A stretch of DNA of 9,921 nucleotides from Flavobacteriaceae bacterium (GCA_018672145.1 JABHGH010000047.1:1-9921); one strand, 5' to 3'. Positions 1 to 6,285 are shown, numbered from the stretch's first letter. Translations and numbers: made by a program. Notes: a model not told the origin generated them from the sequence alone.

Positions 1-113
1 GCATTGATGTCTGTAGCTAATATATAGGTGTCTGACCGTTTTGATAAAACTCTAATTAGGGAAACTCCTAATTGGCCTAACGCTCCAGTAATTAATATTC
101 TTTGTTTTATCAT
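1..113 (-). CDS. NAD-dependent epimerase/dehydratase family protein, probable L-threonine 3-dehydrogenase (partial, N-terminus)
   Basis: Only the first 37 codons lie in the window; the gene continues past the left edge. The start is the ATG read on the minus strand at 113-111. The visible residues begin MIKQRILITGALGQLG, a beta strand followed by the glycine-rich GxxGxxG turn that binds NAD(P) in short-chain/extended Rossmann enzymes, and the second strand ends in an acidic residue (ILATDIN), which fits NAD preference. Many families share this start, so the sequence alone shows only an extended-SDR/epimerase. The threonine dehydrogenase call is inferred from the divergent neighbour kbl: the two enzymes act in sequence (threonine to 2-amino-3-ketobutyrate, then to glycine plus acetyl-CoA), and Bacteroidetes use an epimerase-like threonine dehydrogenase. 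Alternative: an unrelated sugar-nucleotide epimerase. Confidence 0.75.
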   Translation of the reverse strand, partial: MIKQRILITGALGQLGVSLIRVLSKRSDTYILATDIN

Positions 114-135
114 GTAAGTTTTGGATTAGTTTTTG

Positions 136-164
136 TAAAATTAAGGGGTCTAAAATAAACTCAA
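136..164 (-). promoter_or_regulatory. Candidate promoter for the leftward dehydrogenase gene
   Basis: On the minus strand, TTG (164-162) is followed after 18 bases by TAATTTTA (143-136). This matches the Bacteroidetes TTG / TAnnTTTG promoter in spacing and in seven of eight bases of the -7 element. It would start a transcript near 129, giving a leader of about 16 bases before the ATG at 113. The divergent space is only 51 bases, so the rightward kbl promoter must overlap it; the best forward candidate, TAGTTTTTG at 127-135, has one T too many. Confidence 0.35.
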
Positions 165-1352
165 ATGTACAAATCTATAAAAACACGCCTGCAACAAGAG
201 TTAAAAGAAATTCACAGTAGTGGTCGTTATAAGAGTGAAGAGATCATTCTTTCCCCTCAAGATTCTCAAGTACGAGTGACTGGAAATAAAGACCTGCTCA
301 ATCTCTGTGCAAACAATTACCTGGGTTTAGCAAATCATCCTAAATTGCTTCACGCAGCCCAAAAAAAGATCAGCTCACACGGTCTTGGTATGGCTTCCGT
401 TCGTTTTATCTGTGGTACTCAGGATATTCATAAAATTCTTGAAGAAAAAATTGCAAGCTTTCTCGGGACTGAGGATGCTATTCTATACGCTGCCGCCTTT
501 GATGCTAATGGCGGGCTGTTCGAGCCGCTTTTTGGTCCAGATGATGCCATCATCAGCGATGAACTTAATCATGCCTCAATCATTGATGGAGTTCGCCTAT
601 GTAAAGCAAAAAGATTTAGGTATCGTAACAATGACATGGAGGATTTAGAGAAACAACTGAAGGCTGCTAAAAACTGTCGTTCCAAAATTATTGTAACTGA
701 TGGTGTCTTTTCTATGGATGGTACGATTGCCCAGCTCGATAAAATCTGTGATCTGGCCGATCAATATGACGCAATGGTCATGTCTGATGAATGTCATGCA
801 ACAGGTGTCATCGGCTCAACTGGTCGTGGCACTCACGAAGCCAAAGGGGTCATGGGTCGAGTCGATATCCTAACAGGGACATTTGGCAAAGCACTAGGTG
901 GCGGATCGGGGGGATTTACCTGTGGTCCAAAAGAAGTCATCGATTTATTGAGACAAACCTCTAGACCCTATTTGTTTTCCAATACACTTGCCCCTGCCTT
1001 AGTCGGTGCTTCGATAACCGCTTTAGAATTGCTGGAACAAGACGTTCAATTCCTAGAGCAACTTACTGAAAACACACGATATTTTAGGTCAGCAATGGAA
1101 GAAGCTGGCTTTGATATTGTTGCGGGAACCCATCCTATTATCCCTATAATGCTCTATGACGACCATTTGACGCAAGCCATGGCGCGCCATCTTATAAAAG
1201 AAAATATTTTTGTCGTTGGTTTTTCTTTTCCTGTAGTTCCTAAAGGAAAGGCACGAATTCGTGTGCAAATGTCGGCAGCACTGAGAAAATCTCAACTTGA
1301 TAAAGCGATATCAAGCTTTATTAAGGTAGGAAAAAAGCTAGGTGTACTCTAA
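165..1352 (+). CDS. kbl: 2-amino-3-ketobutyrate CoA ligase (glycine C-acetyltransferase)
   Basis: PLP-dependent enzyme of the alpha-oxoamine synthase family that cleaves 2-amino-3-ketobutyrate with CoA to glycine and acetyl-CoA, the second step of threonine degradation; cytoplasmic. The 395 residues match the usual length (E. coli Kbl 398). Visible hallmarks: GLGMASVRFICGTQDIHK near residues 73-90, a signature that separates Kbl from BioF, HemA and serine palmitoyltransferase; DELNHASIIDG at 132-142 (H136 stacks on PLP); VTDGVFSMDG at 177-186; SDECHATG at 207-214 (D208, H211); and TGTFGKALGG with the PLP-binding lysine K242. The C-terminal PVVPKGKARIRVQMSAA is also family-typical. It starts at ATG 165 behind an A-rich leader without a clear Shine-Dalgarno site. 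It is divergent from the presumed threonine dehydrogenase and converges with the DUF4270 gene, leaving a 4-base gap and no obvious room for a terminator. Confidence 0.95.
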   Translation: MYKSIKTRLQQELKEIHSSGRYKSEEIILSPQDSQVRVTGNKDLLNLCANNYLGLANHPKLLHAAQKKISSHGLGMASVRFICGTQDIHKILEEKIASFLGTEDAILYAAAFDANGGLFEPLFGPDDAIISDELNHASIIDGVRLCKAKRFRYRNNDMEDLEKQLKAAKNCRSKIIVTDGVFSMDGTIAQLDKICDLADQYDAMVMSDECHATGVIGSTGRGTHEAKGVMGRVDILTGTFGKALGGGSGGFTCGPKEVIDLLRQTSRPYLFSNTLAPALVGASITALELLEQDVQFLEQLTENTRYFRSAMEEAGFDIVAGTHPIIPIMLYDDHLTQAMARHLIKENIFVVGFSFPVVPKGKARIRVQMSAALRKSQLDKAISSFIKVGKKLGVL

Positions 1353-1356
1353 TCGG

Positions 1357-3186
1357 CTATTGGTAGGCCGTGTAAAATATCTCTAGCTGCAAACGCAAAT
1401 CAGGGTTTGTGTGGTTTGGCCCAGCAAGAATAACTCCTAGGGGCGAAGAGATTGCCGATTGAGGTACTTCAAGTTCTGGCTGTACGACTTCAGTGCTTTG
1501 AATGTTGAGGTAATCGCTGCTCACACAAAGCCCAAGTTGGATATTTTCATAATTATCAGGCTGACGAATCAATTTGCTCAAGTGATCCGTAATAACAAAC
1601 TTATAAGAAATTACCTCCCCTGCTTCATTATATTGGGCAAGTCCTCCAAATGTTGTTTTAACCTGATCGGGATACGATCCCGATGTGCCATCGATAATAT
1701 AATCTTCTAAAGGGGTGGATTCGTCAGCGTCAAAAAGATAAAGGCGACTCGGAAGTTCTGACAACCCTAGATCAGCAACTTTTTGTTGATCCACATAAAA
1801 AGTGAGATTGGCTTCGTTAATTAACCAAGGGTTGGATTGTAACTCCGTCAATTGTGATTGCCCCTCAGCTCCTGCAAATAGATCGATATATGAAACTACA
1901 CCCAATCCTCCTTTGAGGTAGATATATTGGTCATCATCTTGACCACGTAATGCATTTTGTACTTCTAATGCTGGCTCATCTTGTGCAATCGAATTGAACT
2001 GCACACCACTCAAGCCCAATGTATATGTTGATGAACTATCTTCAACAACATAATCACTTGGATTGGCAGTATCTCCGTCTTCAATTAAAACCAATTTCTT
2101 GAAGTCGTATTCGATTTTGATTTGCCCAGCTACAAAATTGAGTTGCATCAGCAATGGATTTGTATTGTTTTGAATACTGATGACCAGTCCATTGAAGTAT
2201 TCTTGAAAATCGTTATTATCGATTAGCACTGATTCACCTTCTCTTTCAAAAAGTTTTTGTTGAAAATAGGAAGGCTCTAAAGGGATGCGAACACGCGGAG
2301 CTAATCGCTCTCCAACCAAAGTTGATTCATCAACATCTTCTGTTTCGGGGTCATCTTCGTTATAAAACACCAGCTCCTCAAAGGATAAATTGATTTTATC
2401 GTCATAAAGGATGTTTGAGGTAAAGCCCTCTTCTTCCAAGTCGTTGTTGGAATAAAAAGATCTGATGGATTGGAAGTTGTCGTCAGGATCAAGCAGTGGT
2501 AAAAAATAGCTGAGTTCTTTTACTTGAAAATGCACTTCTTGTGATGAATCACCAAATAAAAACTCGATTTCATAATTGTTTGCATCGGCATCTGGGTTAA
2601 TGGTGTCGGTATCCTCACCGTCGTTGATGCCGTCACCATCTGTGTCTGCTTTGAGGGGGTCAAAGTTTACAGACATTGATTCTTGAATATCCGTTAGGCC
2701 GTCACCATCTGAATCACTTTCCTTGTCGTCTGGATCAATGTCAAATATGTCTATGACACCATCACCATCACTGTCACGTTGATTGGTATAAAAAGGCAAC
2801 TCCAACCAGACATTTTTTACTGTCTCTTCTTCGTTATGTGGGTTTATATTAGTGTCATCAGTACTGGTTCCTTCTTCCTCGTTTTCAGCGCTCATTAGAC
2901 CAAATATTCCCGATGATGAAAGAGGTAAACTCAGCTGTGTAGTAACGCTTGCCGTTGTTGTTCCAAAAACGGGATCTTGGTATTGACCGAGATAAAGAAA
3001 AGATAAATCATCTGTACGAATGACTTCGATACGCTCATGTTGTACACCAACCAAAGCGGTCTGTTTTTCAATAACAAAAGTATCTGTGGGAAGTAATGAA
3101 GCATCAACATCACTGAATTCTTTGTTACAGGACGTAAATAAAAAAATGCCAACAAATGCGAGTAAGCTGGAAAACCTGACGTTCAT
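1357..3186 (-). CDS. DUF4270 family lipoprotein with inserted calcium-binding repeats
   Basis: The function is not known. I chose ATG at 3186 (609 residues, 5 bases after the upstream stop); a TTG at 3195 would add three residues and overlap that gene by 4 bases. The N-terminus is a lipoprotein signal, MNVRFSSLLAFVGIFLF then TSC, with the probable lipidated cysteine C20 followed by NKEF, so the protein should sit in the outer membrane, possibly facing outwards. LGQYQDPVFGTTTAS near 66-80 is the early DUF4270 hallmark as I know it, and the LDPDDNFQS stretch fits too. Residues about 138-200 hold Asp-rich DSDGDG-type repeats interrupting the domain, preceded by an acidic low-complexity stretch (about 101-124). 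The remainder looks beta-rich, with no recognisable catalytic motif. It follows the starch-synthase-like gene in the same direction and is probably co-transcribed. In other flavobacteria I recall the same pairing beside glmS, which suggests an envelope or glycan role, but that is inference. Confidence 0.88.
   Translation of the reverse strand: MNVRFSSLLAFVGIFLFTSCNKEFSDVDASLLPTDTFVIEKQTALVGVQHERIEVIRTDDLSFLYLGQYQDPVFGTTTASVTTQLSLPLSSSGIFGLMSAENEEEGTSTDDTNINPHNEEETVKNVWLELPFYTNQRDSDGDGVIDIFDIDPDDKESDSDGDGLTDIQESMSVNFDPLKADTDGDGINDGEDTDTINPDADANNYEIEFLFGDSSQEVHFQVKELSYFLPLLDPDDNFQSIRSFYSNNDLEEEGFTSNILYDDKINLSFEELVFYNEDDPETEDVDESTLVGERLAPRVRIPLEPSYFQQKLFEREGESVLIDNNDFQEYFNGLVISIQNNTNPLLMQLNFVAGQIKIEYDFKKLVLIEDGDTANPSDYVVEDSSSTYTLGLSGVQFNSIAQDEPALEVQNALRGQDDDQYIYLKGGLGVVSYIDLFAGAEGQSQLTELQSNPWLINEANLTFYVDQQKVADLGLSELPSRLYLFDADESTPLEDYIIDGTSGSYPDQVKTTFGGLAQYNEAGEVISYKFVITDHLSKLIRQPDNYENIQLGLCVSSDYLNIQSTEVVQPELEVPQSAISSPLGVILAGPNHTNPDLRLQLEIFYTAYQ
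1666..1684. repeat. Perfect short inverted repeat within the DUF4270 coding region
   Basis: ATCGGGAT, three bases ACG, then ATCCCGAT: perfect 8-base arms. It lies in the last third of the DUF4270 gene and encodes part of an SGSYPDQV stretch. There is no run of T on either side, so it is not a standard terminator. It could form a small RNA hairpin or be chance. Confidence 0.4.
2587..2775 (-). repeat. Thrombospondin type 3-like / DxDGDG calcium-binding repeat block inside the DUF4270 gene
   Basis: Three aspartate-rich units are visible in the translated protein: DSDGDGVIDIFDIDPDDKES, then DSDGDGLTDIQES, and DTDGDGINDGEDTDTINPD. Each has the D-x-D-G-D-G-x-x-D loop typical of TSP3 repeats and related EF-hand-like loops, which bind calcium in secreted proteins. 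The block begins just after LPFYTNQ and ends before NNYEIEFLFGD, which are parts of the surrounding domain, so it looks like an insertion within DUF4270. The DNA is not an exact repeat; repetition is at protein level. Confidence 0.85.
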
Positions 3187-3191
3187 ATATC

Positions 3192-4001
3192 TCAAGTGAG
3201 AATTTGGTTTGTATAAAAATCATTGTATTGACCTTCAAAATCTTCCGTTTCAACAAAGTTTAACAGAGGTTTTTTTGAAGATAATATCTCTTTTTTGATG
3301 GCTTTATCAATGTCCTTATCTGCAATTATAAGTCCATCTGAGTGACGAATTGCATTTTTTGCAAGTGCCGTGAAATCTGGGACTGCGAGATCTTTCGTGT
3401 GTTCGGCATCAATGCCATCAAAAGCTAATTTTTTGATCAAATCTTTGGAAAGAGGCTGGTCAAAGGGTGAACCAAAGAAAGAGGATACGATTTTGGTGTT
3501 GGCCAATATCGGTTCATCGGCATAGTAATGTTTGCAATACAAGGGCATGAGTAACGAAATCCAACCTTGTACATGGATAACATCTGGTGACCAATTGAGT
3601 TTTTTTACTGTTTCGATAACCCCTTTGGCAAAAAAGATAGCACGCTCGTCATTGTCTGGATAGAGGTTTCCTTCTTCATCGGTAGACAGCTGTCTCCCTT
3701 TGAAGTAATCCTCGTTATCTATAAAATACACTTGCATACGCTCCTTGGGAATAGAAGCCACTTTTATGATTAAGGGCACATCAATATCATTAATCACCAG
3801 ATTCATTCCAGACAAGCGAATGACTTCATGTAATTGGTGACGGCGTTCATTAATCATGCCATATTTTGGAATGAAAATACGCGTTTGACCTCCCAATTCA
3901 TTGACCTTTTTTGGAACCTCGAAGGTCATATTGGACAAATTTGTTTCTGGAAGATAGGGTACTACCTCAGAGGATACGAACAAGACTTTCTTTTCTGTCA
4001 T
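3192..4001 (-). CDS. Short starch/glycogen synthase-like protein (GT5 N-terminal domain only), probably not catalytic
   Basis: I start it at ATG 4001 (269 residues); a TTG at 4010 would add three. The protein resembles only the N-terminal starch-synthase catalytic domain of glycogen synthase: KKVLFVSSEVVPYL (first strand), EVPKKVNELGGQTRIFIPKYG, DNDERAIFFAKG at about 116-127, and PDVIHVQGW at about 139-147. Full enzymes are about 470-480 residues; the second GT-B domain is absent and the gene ends cleanly with TGA, with no homologous remnant in the following DUF4270 gene. The KxGGLGDV loop that contacts ADP-glucose is replaced by PETNLSNM (about 18-25), and the usual HDW is HVQGW. Annotation pipelines tend to call this glycogen/starch synthase. 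Seen: a single degenerate domain. Inferred: a binding or regulatory role rather than ADP-glucose transfer. It probably forms a transcription unit with the DUF4270 gene 5 bases downstream. Confidence 0.85.
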   Translation of the reverse strand: MTEKKVLFVSSEVVPYLPETNLSNMTFEVPKKVNELGGQTRIFIPKYGMINERRHQLHEVIRLSGMNLVINDIDVPLIIKVASIPKERMQVYFIDNEDYFKGRQLSTDEEGNLYPDNDERAIFFAKGVIETVKKLNWSPDVIHVQGWISLLMPLYCKHYYADEPILANTKIVSSFFGSPFDQPLSKDLIKKLAFDGIDAEHTKDLAVPDFTALAKNAIRHSDGLIIADKDIDKAIKKEILSSKKPLLNFVETEDFEGQYNDFYTNQILT

Positions 4002-4021
4002 AGAACCCAAATATTATTCTT

Positions 4022-4056
4022 TTCGGCGTACACAAAATTACTAAATTTATGCCGAA
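4022..4056. repeat. Imperfect inverted repeat surrounding the leftward promoter (possible operator)
   Basis: TTCGGCGTA (4022-4030) and TATGCCGAA (4048-4056) are inverted copies with one mismatch in nine, separated by 17 AT-rich bases. The divergent spacer between the starch-synthase-like gene and panC is only 98 bases, and the arms flank the leftward -7 element at 4033-4040. The placement would suit a dimeric regulator acting on either gene, or a hairpin in an RNA read from either side. It is not a clear terminator, because no gene ends here. Confidence 0.45.
4033..4040 (-). promoter_or_regulatory. Candidate -7 promoter element for the starch-synthase-like / DUF4270 unit
   Basis: TAATTTTG on the minus strand is an exact match to the Bacteroidetes TAnnTTTG element. 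It predicts a transcript start near 4026, leaving a leader of about 25 bases before ATG 4001. I see no good TTG at the -33 position. It sits within the 4022-4056 inverted repeat. Confidence 0.5.
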
Positions 4057-4099
4057 GTTTGTCCATAATTCCTTACAGAAGCTGTTAAACTTTTGCTAA

Positions 4100-4939
4100 A
4101 TGCCTAAAGTCGTCTCCATAAAAGAGCTCCGTCTCTTTCAAAACGAAAATGCATCCAACCATAGCTGGGGCTTGGTTCCGACCATGGGATCATTGCATGA
4201 AGGGCATCTTTCAATCATCAAAAAATCTGTTTCCGAAAACCTCATCACCTTTGTTACTATATTCGTTAACCCTACTCAATTTGATGATAAAAAAGATCTA
4301 GACAACTACCCTTCATCCGTTGAGAGCGATCTTGAGAAAATACATGCCATTGACCCTGCTATTTGTGTGTTTGTGCCCAAAGTCAGCAGCATTTATCCCG
4401 ACGGAACAGCTTCAAAGAAGTATGAGCTTAAAGAACTTGACAAGACAATGGAGGGACAAAATCGCCCTGGTCACTTTGACGGGGTTGCCACTGTTGTGCA
4501 ACGACTTTTTGAGCTTATCCAACCTGATGTCGCATACTTTGGTCAAAAAGACTTTCAGCAGCTTCAAATTGTTTCGCTGATTGGGAAATCAATGAATATT
4601 CAAATTTCTAGCGTCCCGACCGTGCGGGAGTCCAATGGACTTGCGATGAGTTCACGCAACAATAGACTCTCTATTGAACTGCGAAATGAAGCTCGGTTAA
4701 TTTATCACGTTTTAAAGATGTCAAAAGAGAAATTTTTGACCCATTCTATATCAGAAATCAAAACATTAATTGGCAATATGTTTGATCAATCGCCCGCATT
4801 TGTTCTAGAATATTTTGAGATTGCAGATGAAAGCACCTTAAAAATTGCAGATGAAAAGCAAAATAACACGACTTATCGCGCTTTCATTGCTGTAAAGGTA
4901 GACGGGATAAGGCTAATCGATAATTTGTCACTCAATTGA
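4100..4939 (+). CDS. panC: Pantoate--beta-alanine ligase (pantothenate synthetase)
   Basis: ATP-dependent ligase that joins pantoate and beta-alanine to form pantothenate, the precursor of coenzyme A; cytoplasmic. The 279 residues agree with the family (E. coli 283). Motifs in order: VPTMGSLHEGHLSII at 26-40 with the HIGH-like HEGH (33-36) for ATP binding; FVNPTQF at 55-61; PGHFDGVATVV at 123-133; YFGQKDFQQL at 146-155; and VRESNGLAMSSRN at 175-187 (KMSKS-like loop). The start ATG 4100 gives the normal N-terminus; no strong Shine-Dalgarno site is present, and TTTTG lies 5 bases before the ATG. It is the first gene of a rightward run, followed 13 bases later by panD, which makes the beta-alanine that it uses. 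Confidence 0.97.
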   Translation: MPKVVSIKELRLFQNENASNHSWGLVPTMGSLHEGHLSIIKKSVSENLITFVTIFVNPTQFDDKKDLDNYPSSVESDLEKIHAIDPAICVFVPKVSSIYPDGTASKKYELKELDKTMEGQNRPGHFDGVATVVQRLFELIQPDVAYFGQKDFQQLQIVSLIGKSMNIQISSVPTVRESNGLAMSSRNNRLSIELRNEARLIYHVLKMSKEKFLTHSISEIKTLIGNMFDQSPAFVLEYFEIADESTLKIADEKQNNTTYRAFIAVKVDGIRLIDNLSLN

Positions 4940-4940
4940 G

Positions 4941-4948
4941 TATATTTG
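4941..4948 (+). promoter_or_regulatory. Candidate -7 promoter element between panC and panD
   Basis: TATATTTG, an exact TAnnTTTG match, starts two bases after the panC stop codon and ends four bases before the panD ATG at 4953. If used, transcription would start at or within a few bases of the ATG, giving a leaderless or near-leaderless panD message. A TTG at the expected -33 spacing is not obvious (TTTG at 4924-4927 is too near). Confidence 0.4.
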
Positions 4949-4952
4949 CCGC

Positions 4953-5303
4953 ATGACAATAGAGGTTCTAAAATCTAAAATTCATCGTGTAACAGTTACT
5001 GGTGCAGATTTGGACTATGTCGGGAGCATTACGATCGACCCTGTGTTGATGAAGGCTGCTGATTTGATTTCAGGAGAAAAAGTTCAAGTCGTCAACATAA
5101 ATAACGGAGAACGCCTGGAAACCTATGTGATTAAAGGCTTGCAAAACAGTGGCGAGATTACACTCAATGGACCTGCTGCTCGCAAAGTGCAAAAAGGAGA
5201 TGTCATCATCATCATCAGCTATGCGCAAATGACAATAGAAGAAGCGACAAAATTTAAGCCCACTATTGTCTTCCCTGACACCGAAACCAATACCATAAGC
5301 TAG
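4953..5303 (+). CDS. panD: Aspartate 1-decarboxylase (pyruvoyl enzyme precursor)
   Basis: Converts aspartate to beta-alanine for pantothenate synthesis. The 116-residue proenzyme cuts itself between G24 and S25 (in DYVGSITID) to form the pyruvoyl cofactor. Key residues align with E. coli numbering: K9, R54, Y58, and the N72-G73 turn followed by A75-A76. The length is normal (E. coli 126). The start ATG 4953 lies 13 bases after panC, and the product feeds PanC directly, so the two form a functional pair. The following membrane-protein gene begins 2 bases after the stop if its TTG start is right. A separate TAnnTTTG element in front of panD might allow it to be expressed apart from panC. No separate maturation factor (PanZ-like) is visible. 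Confidence 0.97.
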   Translation: MTIEVLKSKIHRVTVTGADLDYVGSITIDPVLMKAADLISGEKVQVVNINNGERLETYVIKGLQNSGEITLNGPAARKVQKGDVIIIISYAQMTIEEATKFKPTIVFPDTETNTIS

Positions 5304-5308
5304 TTTTG
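5301..5308 (+). promoter_or_regulatory. TAGTTTTG element overlapping the panD stop and the next gene's TTG start
   Basis: An exact TAnnTTTG match made up of the panD stop TAG, two T bases and the TTG start chosen for the membrane-protein gene. If it really is a -7 element, its transcript would begin after this TTG, and that transcript would need a later start codon. It may be coincidental, since two fixed codons already supply most of the match. Confidence 0.25.
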
Positions 5309-6268
5309 CCCAAATCACTAAGTAAACTACTCAAAATCATATTGCCTTTAGGATTAGGATTGTTTCTGATCTATTATTCGTTTCACTCAACGACCGAAGA
5401 ACAAAGAGTTTTAATATGGTCATATGTGCAACAAGCCCATCCACTACCAATCTTTATTTCTATTCTTTTTGGTGTTTTAAGCCACCTTTCTCGTGCGTAC
5501 CGTTGGCGATTTTTACTTGCTCCTCTTGGCTACAAACCTCGTTTTATCAATCTCACGTGTTCTGTTTTGATTGCCTATTTATCTAATTTAGGCGTCCCCC
5601 GATCTGGTGAAATCCTGCGTGTTTCTGTGTTATCCGCCTATGAAAAAATCCCTTTCCCCAAAGGGTTTGGCACTGTAATCAGTGAACGAATCATTGATTT
5701 GCTGATGCTCCTCATTCTTATATTTACCGGATTTCTGTTGGGAGGCGACTGGGTAGAATCCCAACTTGATAGCTCGACGGCTCTACTGACAACTTTTGTG
5801 ATCGTTCTTGGCGTCGTTACTTTTTTGATTGTATCCCCATTTCTTATAAACACCCAAAAATTTCCTTTTTTAGCTCGTCTAAAGTCCTTTTTTAAAGAAC
5901 TTTACCAAGGTATTATTTCGATACGATCGCTGCCTAATGCTTTTGCTTTCTGGACGCACACTCTTTTTATTTGGGTCATGTATATATTGATGTTTTGGGT
6001 AGTTAAATTTGCTCTTCCAGGTGCCGAGCATCTTGGTTTTGAAGCCATTTTACTTGCTTTTATTGCAGGTGGTTTGTCCATCACCATGACTAATGGTGGG
6101 ATTGGGCTTTACCCTCTCGCAGTAGCCGCTGTGTTTAGCCACTATGAATTGTCTTATGAATTGGCACTTGCATATGGTTGGATTATGTGGACAATCCAAA
6201 CCATTATGATCCTTCTTTTTGGTGGTCTATCTTTTGCTATCCTACCAATAGTCAACCGAAAAAAATAA
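5306..6268 (+). CDS. UPF0104 / lysylphosphatidylglycerol synthase transmembrane-region family protein (possible flippase-like protein)
   Basis: Integral inner-membrane protein of 320 residues with about eight hydrophobic segments (near 11-26, 46-64, 80-94, 130-147, 160-182, 215-236, 245-262 and 286-307). It resembles the membrane half of MprF-type proteins (UPF0104): the conserved GVPRSGEILRVSVL at 96-109, FGTVISERIIDLLML at 121-135 and TNGGIGLYPLAVAA at 262-275 are seen. It has no cytoplasmic aminoacyl-transferase domain, so it cannot by itself make lysyl-phosphatidylglycerol; the substrate is unknown and lipid or precursor translocation is only a guess. I accept TTG 5306 as start because it follows the panD stop by 2 bases, gives the basic N-terminus PKSLSKLLK before the first membrane segment, and there is no ATG before about residue 134. 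A TTG at 5342 is an alternative. Confidence 0.87.
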   Translation: MPKSLSKLLKIILPLGLGLFLIYYSFHSTTEEQRVLIWSYVQQAHPLPIFISILFGVLSHLSRAYRWRFLLAPLGYKPRFINLTCSVLIAYLSNLGVPRSGEILRVSVLSAYEKIPFPKGFGTVISERIIDLLMLLILIFTGFLLGGDWVESQLDSSTALLTTFVIVLGVVTFLIVSPFLINTQKFPFLARLKSFFKELYQGIISIRSLPNAFAFWTHTLFIWVMYILMFWVVKFALPGAEHLGFEAILLAFIAGGLSITMTNGGIGLYPLAVAAVFSHYELSYELALAYGWIMWTIQTIMILLFGGLSFAILPIVNRKK

Positions 6269-6279
6269 GTATCTTTCGG
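6256..6279. repeat. Short inverted repeat between the UPF0104 gene and radA
   Basis: CCGAAA (6256-6261) and TTTCGG (6274-6279) are perfect 6-base arms around 12 bases that contain the upstream stop codon. The right arm overlaps TATCTTTC (6270-6277), a seven-of-eight match to TAnnTTTG, and ends 6 bases before the radA ATG. It could be a weak RNA hairpin close to the radA start, but the short stem makes chance plausible. Confidence 0.3.
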
Positions 6280-6285
6280 AAGAAG

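Noticed and set aside
1353..1375. GGCTA...TAGGCC hairpin between the kbl and DUF4270 stops as a bidirectional terminator
   Set aside because: The stem has only five pairs with a bulged G and a four-base loop, and no T-run follows on either strand.
1459..1710. Rightward open frame inside the DUF4270 gene
   Set aside because: It lies fully antisense to a strongly supported coding region and has no recognisable domain.
3192..4001. Starch-synthase-like gene as a truncated pseudogene
   Set aside because: The frame is intact, with no remnant of the missing domain downstream, a clean junction to the next gene and a recognisable short protein type in related bacteria.
5203..5217. CATCATCATCATC tract in panD as a slippage microsatellite
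   Set aside because: It simply encodes the conserved isoleucine-rich last strand of PanD, and four units are too few to suggest phase variation.
6178..6285. N-terminal extension of RadA by 36 residues
   Set aside because: It overlaps the end of the UPF0104 gene in another frame, and the extra residues precede the normal RadA start at the zinc finger.
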